Assembly (NCBI RefSeq): GCF_000826645.1
Contig: NZ_JXJP01000001.1
Location: 372,001-436,000, forward strand
DNA from: Psychroserpens mesophilus
GTDB taxonomy: Bacteria; Bacteroidota; Bacteroidia; Flavobacteriales; Flavobacteriaceae
Length of the DNA: 64,000 bases
Reading direction: 5' to 3'
Shown: positions 1 to 9,492 of the stretch, piece by piece
Layout: every line of letters starts with the position of its first letter
How positions within the stretch are numbered: the stretch's first letter is position 1
Position numbers and translations under genes: made by a program
The notes under the pieces: generated by a model
Seen by the model: only the letters and a program-made list of their open reading frames with translations
What the model was told of the DNA's origin: nothing
Databases searched by the model: none

Positions 1-976
1 GTATTTGAAATTAATGAATGAAGCTGGCGTTGAGTTTTGTTTTATGGAAGTAAGCTCGCATGGTATTCATCAAAAACGCTCTGAAGGTTTGCAGTTTGAA
101 GGTGGAGTGTTTACCAATTTATCTCATGATCATTTAGATTATCATGAAACCTTTGCTGAATACAGAGATGTAAAAAAATCATTTTTTGATCACTTACCAA
201 AGCAAGCTTTTGCTTTAGTGAATATTGATGATAAAAATGGTCTAGTGATGTTGCAAAATACACAGGCAAAAAAATATACTTATGCCTTAAAAACCTATGC
301 AGATTTCAAAGCGCAAGTTCTTGAAAATGAATTAAGCGGATTGCTATTGAAACTTAATGATAGTGAATTGTGGACAAGGCTTATAGGAACATTCAATGCG
401 TATAATGTCGCTGCTATTTATGGAGCTGCTGAATTGTTAGGTCTTGAAAAAGTAGAAATCCTAAGATTGATTAGTGAGTTAGAAAGTGTAAGTGGTCGTT
501 TTCAATATTTAATATCCGAGGAGAAAATCACTGCAATTGTAGATTATGCTCACACGCCTGATGCGTTGAAAAATGTGCTGGAAACCATTAATAGCATTCG
601 TACAAAAAATGAAGAATTAATAACGGTCGTTGGTTGTGGAGGAGATAGAGATGCTACAAAGCGCCCGAAAATGGGGCATATCGCCTCGGCTCTAAGTAAT
701 AAGGTGATTTTTACAAGTGATAATCCAAGAAGTGAAAAACCAGAAGCTATTATTGAAGATATAGAAAAAGGTGTTGAACCTCAAAATTTTAAGAAAGTAG
801 TTTCAATTACAGATAGAAGGCAAGCCATAAAAACAGCTTGTCAAATGGCCAATCCAAACGATATCATTTTAATCGCTGGGAAAGGTCATGAAACCTACCA
901 GGAAATTAAAGGTGAACGATTTGATTTTGATGATTACCAAATCGTTCAGGAATTTTTAAAACAGTTACAGAAATAA
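1..976 (+). CDS. murE: UDP-N-acetylmuramoyl-tripeptide synthetase MurE, 3' part
   Basis: The gene enters from the left edge; about 324 C-terminal codons are visible of an enzyme usually near 490 residues. MurE is the cytoplasmic Mur ligase that adds the third amino acid to UDP-MurNAc-L-Ala-D-Glu. Seen: the central-domain motif MEVSSHG, the C-terminal-domain motifs DYAHTPDAL and GCGGDRD, and DNPR at visible residues 239-242 followed by SEKPE. DNPR is the established signature of meso-diaminopimelate-adding MurE, so the peptidoglycan is inferred to be the DAP type. The ATP-binding N-terminal part lies outside the window. mraY follows 8 bp later in the same operon. Confidence 0.96.
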   Translation, partial: YLKLMNEAGVEFCFMEVSSHGIHQKRSEGLQFEGGVFTNLSHDHLDYHETFAEYRDVKKSFFDHLPKQAFALVNIDDKNGLVMLQNTQAKKYTYALKTYADFKAQVLENELSGLLLKLNDSELWTRLIGTFNAYNVAAIYGAAELLGLEKVEILRLISELESVSGRFQYLISEEKITAIVDYAHTPDALKNVLETINSIRTKNEELITVVGCGGDRDATKRPKMGHIASALSNKVIFTSDNPRSEKPEAIIEDIEKGVEPQNFKKVVSITDRRQAIKTACQMANPNDIILIAGKGHETYQEIKGERFDFDDYQIVQEFLKQLQK

Positions 977-984
977 ATTAACCC

Positions 985-2220
985 ATGTTATATTATCTTT
1001 TCGAATATTTAGAACAACAGTACCAATTGCCAGGAGCGAGTGTGTTTCAGTTCATCACATTTAGAGCTGCTTTGGCAATAATTTTGTCATTATTGTTCTC
1101 TACCATCTTCGGAAAGAAAATCATCACCTTTCTACAAAAACAACAAGTAGGAGAAACGGTGAGAGATTTAGGTTTAGCAGGTCAAGTTGAAAAAGCAGGA
1201 ACACCAACAATGGGTGGAATCATTATCATCATAGCCACATTGGTTCCCGTGATTTTGCTCTCCAGATTAGATAATATATATGTTATTATGCTTATTGTAA
1301 CGACCATTTGGATGGGACTTATTGGTTTTATTGATGACTACATTAAAGTCTTCAAAAAAGACAAGGAAGGTCTAAAAGGACGATTCAAGGTTTTAGGGCA
1401 AGTTGGTTTAGGGATTTTTGTTGGAGCTGTTATGTATTTCCATCCTGGAGTTACCATTAAGCAAGAAAAAATTAATCCACAGTTTTCTAATGAATTAATT
1501 ACACAGAATTCTCCTGGAGAGTTTTATGCAGAAGAAAATAGGTCATTAAAAACAACCATTCCATTCGTAAAAGATAATGAATTTGATTATGCAACATTGG
1601 TATCTTGGATAGGCGATGGATATAAAAATTATGCATGGTTGGTATTTATTCCAATTGTAATTTTTATTGTAACAGCAGTTTCAAATGGCGCAAATCTTAC
1701 AGACGGTATCGATGGTTTAGCAGCAGGTAGTTCGGCAATAATCGTATTTGCTCTGGCTATTTTCGCTTTCATCTCTGGTAACATCGTGTTTTCCGATTAT
1801 CTCAATGTGATGTTTATTCCGAGATTGGGTGAAGTTGTGGTTTTTATTGCAGCATTTGTTGGAGCACTCATAGGATTCTTATGGTATAATACCTATCCAG
1901 CACAAGTATTTATGGGAGATACAGGAAGTTTAACCATTGGAGGTGTTATCGCTGTAATTGCGATTGCAGTTCGTAAGGAATTGCTTATTCCATTGCTTTG
2001 CGGAATTTTCTTCGCAGAATCTCTATCTGTGATTTTACAAGTAAGTTGGTTTAAGTATACAAAAAAGAAATATGGTGAAGGCAGACGCATATTTAAAATG
2101 TCGCCTTTGCATCATCATTATCAGAAGTCAGGATATCACGAAAGTAAAATTGTTACCAGATTTTGGATTGTTGGAATTTTTCTCGCAATCCTATCTATAG
2201 TGACACTCAAGTTGAGATAG
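985..2220 (+). CDS. mraY: Phospho-N-acetylmuramoyl-pentapeptide-transferase MraY
   Basis: A polytopic inner-membrane enzyme that transfers phospho-MurNAc-pentapeptide to undecaprenyl phosphate, forming lipid I. The 411 residues carry the family motifs GTPTMGG (72-78), the catalytic Asp pair in FIDDY (115-119), [17 protein letters not shown] and the C-terminal HHHYQ. Compared with the usual ~360 residues there is an extra hydrophilic stretch at about 151-205, an insertion typical of Bacteroidota MraY. It lies between murE and murD, as in most dcw clusters. A REP-like element separates it from murD. Confidence 0.97.
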   Translation: MLYYLFEYLEQQYQLPGASVFQFITFRAALAIILSLLFSTIFGKKIITFLQKQQVGETVRDLGLAGQVEKAGTPTMGGIIIIIATLVPVILLSRLDNIYVIMLIVTTIWMGLIGFIDDYIKVFKKDKEGLKGRFKVLGQVGLGIFVGAVMYFHPGVTIKQEKINPQFSNELITQNSPGEFYAEENRSLKTTIPFVKDNEFDYATLVSWIGDGYKNYAWLVFIPIVIFIVTAVSNGANLTDGIDGLAAGSSAIIVFALAIFAFISGNIVFSDYLNVMFIPRLGEVVVFIAAFVGALIGFLWYNTYPAQVFMGDTGSLTIGGVIAVIAIAVRKELLIPLLCGIFFAESLSVILQVSWFKYTKKKYGEGRRIFKMSPLHHHYQKSGYHESKIVTRFWIVGIFLAILSIVTLKLR

Positions 2221-2223
2221 GTT

Positions 2224-2294
2224 TTGTCATTCCGTAATTGATACGGAATCCAATAGAAAGTAAATAGATTCTGTATGGTAGTGCAGAATGACAA
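2224..2294. repeat. REP-like inverted-repeat element between mraY and murD
   Basis: The 79-bp gap between mraY and murD is almost filled by an element bounded by inverted ends, TTGTCATTCCG at 2224-2234 and CAGAATGACAA at 2284-2294. An internal small hairpin has arms CCGTA/TACGG near 2232-2247. Similar ends occur at 3646-3714. Short dispersed elements with GTCATTC / GAATGAC ends are seen in Flavobacteriaceae intergenic regions. In the transcript it would fold into a long stem, which could affect mRNA stability or readthrough inside the operon. Confidence 0.6.
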
Positions 2295-2299
2295 TATAA

Positions 2300-3637
2300 A
2301 TGAAGAACGAAAAATTAGTCATACTAGGAGGAGGAGAAAGTGGTGTTGGTACAGCACTTTTAGGAAAAGAGAAAGGCTATGAAGTTTTTGTTTCTGATAA
2401 AGGAATAATTAAAGAGAAGTACAAAAAAGTTCTTATACATAATGAGATTGAATTTGAAGATGGTCAGCACACGGAAGCTAAAATTCTAAATGCAGATTTG
2501 GTAATGAAGAGTCCTGGAATTCCAGATAAAGTTGCTTTGGTAAAACAAATAAGAGCACAAGGAATTACGGTCGTTTCTGAAATTGAGTTTGCGTCAAATT
2601 TTACAGACGCCACGTTGGTTGCTATTACAGGTAGTAATGGTAAAACAACAACTGCTAGTTTAACCTATCATCTGCTAAAACAAGAATTAAATGTTGGATT
2701 AGCAGGTAATATAGGTGATAGTTTTGCTAAGCAAATATTGGAGAAAAACCATTCAAACTATGTGCTAGAAGTAAGCAGTTTTCAGTTAGATGATATTATA
2801 GAGTTTAAACCAAAAGTTGCAGTATTACTGAATATTACACCAGATCATCTGGATCGATATGATTACGTTTTTGAAAATTATATCGCTTCAAAATTCAGAA
2901 TTGTTGAAAATCAAACTAAAGAAGATTATTTCATCTACGATGCCGATGATGATGTCATTCAATCTTGGTTAAAACAGCATCCTATTCAATCCACATTATT
3001 GCCATTTTCATTAACAAAACACATTGAAAACGGAGCGTATTTAGATAAAGACAATATAAAAATAACAATAGATAACAACCAGATAATTATGCCAACAAAA
3101 AATTTAGCATTAGAGGGTAAACACAATATTAAAAATGCAATGGCAGCTTCAACAGTTGCGCACTTATTAAAAATAAGAAAGCAAACGATTCGTGAAAGTT
3201 TAGAAAATTTTCAAGGTGTAGAGCATCGATTAGAGCACGTGCTTAAAATTAACAAAGTTCAGTACATCAACGATTCAAAAGCGACTAATGTCAATGCGAC
3301 ATACTATGCTTTAGAGAGTATGGATGCACCAACTGTTTGGATTGTTGGCGGACAAGATAAAGGGAATGATTATCAGGAGCTGTTTCAGTTTGTAAATGAA
3401 AAAGTGAAGGCCATCATTTGTTTGGGAGTTGATAATGAAAAGCTGATGAAAAACTTCGGAAATATGGTCGATATTATTGTTGAAACGCAATATATGAGTG
3501 AAGCTGTTAAAATCGCTTATAAAATTGCTGAAGCTGGTGAAAACGTGTTGCTATCGCCAGCATGTGCAAGTTTTGATTTGTTTGAAAACTATGAAGATAG
3601 AGGTCGTCAATTTAAAGATGCTGTAAGAAATTTATAA
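2300..3637 (+). CDS. murD: UDP-N-acetylmuramoylalanine--D-glutamate ligase MurD
   Basis: A cytoplasmic Mur ligase that adds D-glutamate to UDP-MurNAc-L-Ala. The 445 residues have an N-terminal Rossmann motif GGGESGVG (10-17), the P-loop GSNGKTTT (111-118), LEVSSFQLD in the central domain, NITPDHLDRY, and NDSKATNVNAT with GGQDKG in the C-terminal domain. The length is normal. It is in dcw order between mraY and ftsW and is flanked on both sides by REP-like elements. Confidence 0.97.
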   Translation: MKNEKLVILGGGESGVGTALLGKEKGYEVFVSDKGIIKEKYKKVLIHNEIEFEDGQHTEAKILNADLVMKSPGIPDKVALVKQIRAQGITVVSEIEFASNFTDATLVAITGSNGKTTTASLTYHLLKQELNVGLAGNIGDSFAKQILEKNHSNYVLEVSSFQLDDIIEFKPKVAVLLNITPDHLDRYDYVFENYIASKFRIVENQTKEDYFIYDADDDVIQSWLKQHPIQSTLLPFSLTKHIENGAYLDKDNIKITIDNNQIIMPTKNLALEGKHNIKNAMAASTVAHLLKIRKQTIRESLENFQGVEHRLEHVLKINKVQYINDSKATNVNATYYALESMDAPTVWIVGGQDKGNDYQELFQFVNEKVKAIICLGVDNEKLMKNFGNMVDIIVETQYMSEAVKIAYKIAEAGENVLLSPACASFDLFENYEDRGRQFKDAVRNL

Positions 3638-3645
3638 ATATAAAA

Positions 3646-3714
3646 ATGCCATTCAGAAGAAAGTTCGACTGAAGAATCTAATTTTTAGATTCATCGCTTT
3701 ACTCTGAATGACAT
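3646..3714. repeat. REP-like inverted-repeat element between murD and ftsW
   Basis: The element is bounded by ATGCCATTCAGA (3646-3657) and its near-complement TCTGAATGACAT (3703-3714). An internal hairpin has arms GAATCTAA (3674-3681) and TTAGATTC (3685-3692). Its ends resemble those of the element at 2224-2294. It fills most of the 100-bp murD-ftsW gap, the largest gap of the early dcw operon. Confidence 0.6.
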
Positions 3715-3737
3715 CATGAGAATGATTTAGCAATAAA

Positions 3738-4931
3738 ATGCAAACACTATTTAAAAACATAAAAGGAGATCGGTTAATATGGGCAATTGCTGCATTGTTG
3801 GCAATTTTCTCATTCCTTCCTGTGTATAGTGCTGCAAGTAATTTAGCTTATGTTGGTGGTGCAGGAAATACCTTCGGATTTTTCATTAAACATTTTATGC
3901 ATCTCTTTTTAGGGTTTGCAATTATGTATGGAGTTCATAAAATTCCATATCGCTATTTCAGAGGATTATCAATGGTGATGATTCCAATTGTATTGGTGTT
4001 GCTTGTTGTAACAATGCTTCAGGGAACTACTATCGATGGTGCTAATGCGAGTCGTTGGATTCAAATTCCTTTTGTTGGCATGTCTTTTCAAACATCAACA
4101 CTTGCAGCTGTTGTTTTAATGGTGTATGTGGCAAGATACTTATCAAAAATTCAAGATAGGCAAGTTACATTTACTGAAACCTTATTGCCCCTATGGGCTC
4201 CTGTGTTTTTTGTGTTGATACTTATTCTTCCTGCTAATTTTTCAACAACAGCCATTATGTTTTTGATGGTTATGATGTTGGCATTTATTGGAGGTTATCC
4301 CATTAAATATTTGGCTGTGGTTATAGGGACAGGAATTGTTGCACTATCACTTTTTATATTGGTTGCTAAGGCTTTTCCAGATGCTATGCCTAATCGAATA
4401 GATACATGGATGAGTCGTATTGAAAATTTCACAAATGGAGAAGACACTGAAGCCGATTATCAAATTGAAAAAGCAAAAATAGCAATTGCGTCAGGAGGTA
4501 TTCAAGGTGTTGGACCTGGGAAAAGTGTTCAAAAGAACTTTTTACCACAATCCTCTTCAGATTTTATTTTCGCTATTATAATTGAAGAATACGGATTAAT
4601 AGGCGGTTTGTTTTTATTAGTTATGTATTCGTGGTTATTATTCAGAATTGTCATTGTATCCCAAAAATCAGATACCGTTTTCGGAAAATTACTGGTCTTA
4701 GGTGTTGGTTTGCCCATCGTATTTCAAGCCTTGATTAACATGGCTGTTGCAGTCGAATTATTTCCGGTGACCGGACAAACATTACCATTAATTAGTAGTG
4801 GTGGGACATCAATCTGGATGACTTGTTTGGCTATAGGAATTATATTAAGTGTAAGTGCAAAACGAGAAGAAATAAAAGAACAAGAAATTAATGAAGATAA
4901 TCCACTTGAAATTTTAAGTGAAACCATTTAA
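3738..4931 (+). CDS. ftsW: Peptidoglycan glycosyltransferase FtsW (SEDS family)
   Basis: A polytopic inner-membrane protein of the SEDS family that polymerises septal peptidoglycan glycan strands with its partner transpeptidase. The 397 residues show about ten hydrophobic segments. SEDS landmarks visible are GANASRWI near residue 101, the periplasmic loop with [13 protein letters not shown] and [19 protein letters not shown], and the C-terminal SSGGTS segment. The stop codon overlaps the murG ATG by one base, which suggests translational coupling. Confidence 0.95.
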   Translation: MQTLFKNIKGDRLIWAIAALLAIFSFLPVYSAASNLAYVGGAGNTFGFFIKHFMHLFLGFAIMYGVHKIPYRYFRGLSMVMIPIVLVLLVVTMLQGTTIDGANASRWIQIPFVGMSFQTSTLAAVVLMVYVARYLSKIQDRQVTFTETLLPLWAPVFFVLILILPANFSTTAIMFLMVMMLAFIGGYPIKYLAVVIGTGIVALSLFILVAKAFPDAMPNRIDTWMSRIENFTNGEDTEADYQIEKAKIAIASGGIQGVGPGKSVQKNFLPQSSSDFIFAIIIEEYGLIGGLFLLVMYSWLLFRIVIVSQKSDTVFGKLLVLGVGLPIVFQALINMAVAVELFPVTGQTLPLISSGGTSIWMTCLAIGIILSVSAKREEIKEQEINEDNPLEILSETI

Positions 4932-6025
4932 TGAGTAACTATAAAATCATATTGTCTGGAGGCGGAACAGGAGGTCATATCTATCCTGCAATTGCGATTG
5001 CAAATGAGTTAAAATCTCGTTTTCCAGATGCTGAGTTTTTATTTGTTGGTGCTTCCGATCGCATGGAAATGGAAAAAGTACCTCAAGCTGGTTACGCTAT
5101 TGAGGGGTTATGGATTTCCGGACTTCAACGAAAGCTGACTCTTAAGAATGTAATGTTTCCATTCAAATTGATAGCGAGTTTATTAAAATCTCGAAAAATC
5201 ATAAATACGTTTAAGCCTGATGTCGCTATCGGAACAGGAGGTTTTGCAAGCGGTCCGTTATTGAAAGTAGCTTCTTCAAAAGGTATTCCTAGTTTGATTC
5301 AAGAGCAAAATTCTTATCCTGGAATTACAAATAAACTTTTGGGTAAAAAGGTAAATACGATTTGTGTGGCTTATGAAGGTTTAGAGAAATATTTTCCGAA
5401 AGAGAAAATCAAATTAACTGGAAACCCAATTAGGAAGGATTTACTGGATGTTGAATATAAGCATATTCAAGGAAAAGATGAATTTAAGTTGATTCACAGT
5501 AAGCATACACTGCTAATTTTAGGAGGTAGTTTAGGTGCTGGACGAATTAATGAATTGATAGAAAGTAAGCTGGACTATTTTGAATCACTTAATGTACAGT
5601 TGATTTGGCAATGTGGTAAGTTGTACTATCAGCATTATAAGAAATATAATCAGTTAGATCATGTTCAAGTGCATGCGTTTTTAAATACTATGGACATGGC
5701 GTATGCTGCTTCAGATATCATTATTTCAAGAGCTGGAGCGAGTTCTGTATCTGAACTTTGTGTGGTTGGAAAACCAGTCATTTTTATTCCATCACCAAAT
5801 GTAGCAGAAGACCATCAAACTAAAAATGCTAAGGCTATTGCAGATAAAAATGCTGCTGTTTTAATAAAGGAAAGTGATTTAGAAGTTCAGTTTGATAATG
5901 CCTTTTCGGAATTACTGAATTCTAAAGAAAAAAGAGACGAGTTAAGTACACATATAAAAGCATTGGCATTAGTAAATGCTACAAAAGATATAGCAGACGA
6001 AGTAGAAAAATTATTAAAACAATAA
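4931..6025 (+). CDS. murG: UDP-GlcNAc transferase MurG (lipid II synthesis)
   Basis: A GT28 enzyme at the inner face of the cytoplasmic membrane that adds GlcNAc to lipid I to make lipid II. The 364 residues include the N-terminal glycine-rich loop [11 protein letters not shown] (10-20), the second loop [10 protein letters not shown], and the UDP-GlcNAc-binding region [12 protein letters not shown] followed by [14 protein letters not shown]. The ATG overlaps the ftsW stop by one base and murC begins immediately after its stop codon. Confidence 0.97.
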   Translation: MSNYKIILSGGGTGGHIYPAIAIANELKSRFPDAEFLFVGASDRMEMEKVPQAGYAIEGLWISGLQRKLTLKNVMFPFKLIASLLKSRKIINTFKPDVAIGTGGFASGPLLKVASSKGIPSLIQEQNSYPGITNKLLGKKVNTICVAYEGLEKYFPKEKIKLTGNPIRKDLLDVEYKHIQGKDEFKLIHSKHTLLILGGSLGAGRINELIESKLDYFESLNVQLIWQCGKLYYQHYKKYNQLDHVQVHAFLNTMDMAYAASDIIISRAGASSVSELCVVGKPVIFIPSPNVAEDHQTKNAKAIADKNAAVLIKESDLEVQFDNAFSELLNSKEKRDELSTHIKALALVNATKDIADEVEKLLKQ

Positions 6026-7378
6026 ATGAATTTGAAACATATAAATAGCGTTTATTTTATAGGTATTGGAGGTATTGGAATGAGTGCCTTAGCACGCTAT
6101 TTTGTAGCTAAAGGTTTGAAAGTTGGTGGTTACGATAAAACTAAAACTGACATTACTGATGCGCTCGAAGATTTAGGTATTTTAATTCATTTTGAAGATA
6201 ATTTAGAGGCTATTTCAGATGTGTTCTTAGATAAGGAAAACACGCTTATTGTTTACACACCTGCAATTCCAAAAGATCATACCGAATTAAATTACTTCAT
6301 GTCAAATGGTTTTGAAGTTTTAAAACGATCAACAGTTTTAGGAGACATTACAAAGCAAACTTTCTGCATGGCTGTTGCTGGCACTCACGGAAAAACCACA
6401 ACAACAAGTATATTAGGACATTTGCTTAGTGCATGTGATATAAAAGTTACAGCATTTTTAGGAGGTATAAGTGAGAACTATAATTCAAATCTTATCCTTA
6501 ATGGCACAGACGTAACTGTTGTTGAAGCTGATGAATTTGATCGTTCTTTTTTAACGTTATCACCAGATTATGCTTGTATAACATCTATGGATGCTGATCA
6601 CTTAGATATTTACGGAGATGCTTCAGCATTAGTGAAATCTTTTGAAGATTTTTCAAAAAAAATGAAACCAAACGGAAAACTATTCGTTAAAAACGGATTG
6701 CCAATTAAAGGGATTACCTATGGCATCGAAGACGATTCAGATTATTCTGTTCAAAATATTAAAATAGTAAATGGTAGCTATGTGTTTGATGTTAAAACAC
6801 CAAATGCACTACTCAAAGATTTTAAATTTAGCCTACCTGGTAGACACAATCTGTCGAATGCTTTAATTGCCTTGGCGATGACTGTAGAATACGGAATCCC
6901 TAAACCGCAGCTCGCCAAAGCTTTAGCATCCTATAACGGCGTAAAACGCAGATTTACTTATCAGATTAAAAGTGAAAATTTAGTGTTTATTGATGATTAT
7001 GCACATCATCCTGAAGAAATAAATGCTGTTCATCATGCAATTAGAGAAATGTATCCAGACAAAAAAGTGCTGGCAATTTTTCAACCCCATTTATTCAGCA
7101 GAACAAAAGATTTTGGAGATGAATTTGCTAAGAGTTTATCGCAATTTGATGAAGTGCTCTTATTAGATATATATCCTGCCAGAGAATTACCAATTGAAGG
7201 GATTACTTCTGATTGGCTTTTAAATAAAATTGATAACACACACAAGAAAGTAATTCAGAAATCAGAATTAGTTCAATATATAAAAACATCTTCAGCTCCA
7301 ATTATATTAACCATTGGTGCAGGAGATATTGGAGAGGAAGTGAAACATATAAAAAAAGCACTTAGCATTGCGAGTTAA
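6026..7378 (+). CDS. murC: UDP-N-acetylmuramate--L-alanine ligase MurC
   Basis: A cytoplasmic ligase that attaches L-alanine to UDP-MurNAc, the first step of stem-peptide synthesis. The 450 residues include the Rossmann loop GIGGIGMSALA (13-23), the P-loop GTHGKTTTT (119-127), VEADEFDRSF, the central DADHLDIYGD and the C-terminal DDYAHHPEEI and FQPHLFSRT motifs. It directly abuts murG. Its 3' end overlaps the ftsQ start by 11 bp. Confidence 0.97.
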   Translation: MNLKHINSVYFIGIGGIGMSALARYFVAKGLKVGGYDKTKTDITDALEDLGILIHFEDNLEAISDVFLDKENTLIVYTPAIPKDHTELNYFMSNGFEVLKRSTVLGDITKQTFCMAVAGTHGKTTTTSILGHLLSACDIKVTAFLGGISENYNSNLILNGTDVTVVEADEFDRSFLTLSPDYACITSMDADHLDIYGDASALVKSFEDFSKKMKPNGKLFVKNGLPIKGITYGIEDDSDYSVQNIKIVNGSYVFDVKTPNALLKDFKFSLPGRHNLSNALIALAMTVEYGIPKPQLAKALASYNGVKRRFTYQIKSENLVFIDDYAHHPEEINAVHHAIREMYPDKKVLAIFQPHLFSRTKDFGDEFAKSLSQFDEVLLLDIYPARELPIEGITSDWLLNKIDNTHKKVIQKSELVQYIKTSSAPIILTIGAGDIGEEVKHIKKALSIAS

Positions 7379-8087
7379 TTACAATTACATAAAGGTCTCT
7401 TTTCTAGTACTGTTAGTGGGTTTCTTATTTGCGTTTTCGTCGATTAGAAATTCAACTCGAACAGTAGGCACTCCTTTAATACAATTTGTTGGAAGTGATA
7501 ACCTATTTGTTACACAAGAGACTGTTAGTAAATTGTTAATACAAAATCAACAGAGTGTTACAAATAAGCCTAAAGATATTATAGATTTGAACGCGTTGGA
7601 AACTGCCCTAAACTCCAACCCAATGATTAAGAAAGCACAAGTGTTTATGAGTGTTGATGGCTCAATCACTGCAAGTATTGAACAAAAAAAACCTATAGCA
7701 AGAGTTAGTACAAATGCGTCCTATTACATCGACGAGCAAGGGTCTTTTATGCCTTTATCAACAAATTACACTGCGCGTGTACCTTTAGTAACAGGAGCAA
7801 TTGAAAAAAATGACTTGTCGAATGTATTTACTGTAGCCCAAAAGGTTAAAGTGGATGAGTTTTTAAAAAAACACGTTGTTGAGATTCATCAAAATGAAGA
7901 TCAATCTATCGATTTGAGATTACGTAATGTGGATTTTAAAGTACACTTAGGAAGTTTAAACCTATTGGATAAAAAAATTAACAATCTCAAGGCGTTTTAT
8001 TTGAAAGCAATTAAAGATAAAACATTAGACAGTTATAGCGTCGTGAATTTAAAGTTTGATAAGCAAGTTATTTGCACCAAAAAATAA
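7368..8087 (+). CDS. ftsQ: Cell division protein FtsQ (POTRA domain)
   Basis: A bitopic inner-membrane divisome protein. The 239 residues have a short cytoplasmic tail, one membrane segment at about 8-25, then a periplasmic POTRA/FtsQ region with a Bacteroidota-like ITASIEQKKPIARV segment and YYIDEQGSFMP. The start is a TTG inside the end of murC; no ATG gives a full membrane segment, so the TTG is preferred. The position between murC and ftsA supports the call. As is common in this phylum, no ddl gene lies between them. Confidence 0.88.
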   Translation: MRVNYNYIKVSFLVLLVGFLFAFSSIRNSTRTVGTPLIQFVGSDNLFVTQETVSKLLIQNQQSVTNKPKDIIDLNALETALNSNPMIKKAQVFMSVDGSITASIEQKKPIARVSTNASYYIDEQGSFMPLSTNYTARVPLVTGAIEKNDLSNVFTVAQKVKVDEFLKKHVVEIHQNEDQSIDLRLRNVDFKVHLGSLNLLDKKINNLKAFYLKAIKDKTLDSYSVVNLKFDKQVICTKK

Positions 8088-8090
8088 GTA

Positions 8091-9425
8091 ATGGAGAACA
8101 ATAAAATTTCAGTAGGATTAGACATCGGAACCACAAAAATTGTGGCAATGATTGGTCGTAAGAATGAATATGGAAAGGCAGAAATTTTGGGTATTGGTAA
8201 ATCCAAAAGCTTAGGTGTGCATAGAGGTGTCGTTAACAATATCACACAGACAATACAATCCATTCAGCAAGCTGTGCAAGAAGCAGAAGCAGAAGCAGGC
8301 TTAAAAATTGAAGACGTAACCGTAGGGATTGCTGGTCAGCACATTAGAAGTTTACAGCATAGTGATTATATCACTAGAGCCAATTCTGAATTGGTTATAG
8401 ATGAAGATGATATAGACAGATTGATTAATCAGGTGCATAAATTGGTCATGTTGCCAGGTGAAGAAATTATTCATGTCTTACCACAAGAATACAAAATTGA
8501 TGGGCAACCAGAAATCAAAGAACCAATTGGTATGTATGGCGGACGTTTAGAAGCTAATTTTCACGTGGTTGTCGGACAAGTATCATCAATTAGAAATATT
8601 GGTCGCTGTGTGAAAAGTTCAGGACTAGAACTGGAAGGCATCACATTAGAACCATTGGCATCTGCAAATGCTGTGTTGAGTCAGGAAGAGAAAGAAGCAG
8701 GAGTTGCTTTAATCGATATAGGTGGAGGGACAACAGATTTAGCAGTGTTTAAAGATGGCATTATACGTCACACTGCTGTGATTCCTTTTGGAGGAAACGT
8801 GGTTACGGAAGACATTAAGGAAGGCTGTTCAATCATTGAAAAGCAGGCAGAATTACTTAAAGTAAAATTTGGTTCTGCATGGCCTGGAGAAAATAAAGAC
8901 AACGAGATTGTATCAATTCCTGGTTTACGTGGTCGTGAGCCAAAAGAGATTACGTTGAAAAACTTGTCAAAGATCATTCATGCAAGAGTTGTAGAAATTA
9001 TTGAACAGGTGTATGTAGAGATCAAGAATTATGGCCACGAAGAACAAAAAAAGAAACTAATTGCAGGTATCGTTTTAACAGGTGGAGGAAGCCAGTTAAA
9101 GCATTTAAAGCAATTGGTTGAATACATCACAGGAATGGATACCAGAATAGGTTATCCTAATGAGCATCTAGCAGGAAATAGTGATGACGAAATTGCTAGT
9201 CCGTTATATGCAACAGCTGTAGGGCTAGTGATGGATGGCTTAAAACGTCAGGAACGTAAGCGTGTTGAAAAAGAAGTTGAAGAGATGGAACTTGCTATGG
9301 AAGAACATTCTGAAGAACCTATTAGTCAAGAAGAAGAACCTGTTCAACCACCTAAAAAAGAACGTAAATCGTTCTTAGATAAACTAACTGAGCGAGTCAA
9401 AGATTTTTTAGACAATGCTGAGTAA
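8091..9425 (+). CDS. ftsA: Cell division protein FtsA (actin-like)
   Basis: An actin-fold ATPase that tethers FtsZ to the membrane and recruits division proteins. The 444 residues show the phosphate-1 motif GLDIGTTKIVAMIG (9-22), the SHS2/1C region, phosphate-2 DIGGGTTDLAVF, and the adenosine motif GIVLTGGGSQLKHL. The C-terminus is an acidic, Glu-rich stretch ending in a basic amphipathic segment (SFLDKLTERVKDFL), consistent with a membrane-targeting helix. It sits 3 bp after ftsQ and 67 bp before ftsZ. Confidence 0.97.
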   Translation: MENNKISVGLDIGTTKIVAMIGRKNEYGKAEILGIGKSKSLGVHRGVVNNITQTIQSIQQAVQEAEAEAGLKIEDVTVGIAGQHIRSLQHSDYITRANSELVIDEDDIDRLINQVHKLVMLPGEEIIHVLPQEYKIDGQPEIKEPIGMYGGRLEANFHVVVGQVSSIRNIGRCVKSSGLELEGITLEPLASANAVLSQEEKEAGVALIDIGGGTTDLAVFKDGIIRHTAVIPFGGNVVTEDIKEGCSIIEKQAELLKVKFGSAWPGENKDNEIVSIPGLRGREPKEITLKNLSKIIHARVVEIIEQVYVEIKNYGHEEQKKKLIAGIVLTGGGSQLKHLKQLVEYITGMDTRIGYPNEHLAGNSDDEIASPLYATAVGLVMDGLKRQERKRVEKEVEEMELAMEEHSEEPISQEEEPVQPPKKERKSFLDKLTERVKDFLDNAE

Positions 9426-9492
9426 TTAGATTTAAATCTATTGAATAATAAATATATAAAGTACAAAACAACAACCAGTAAAAAGACTATTT

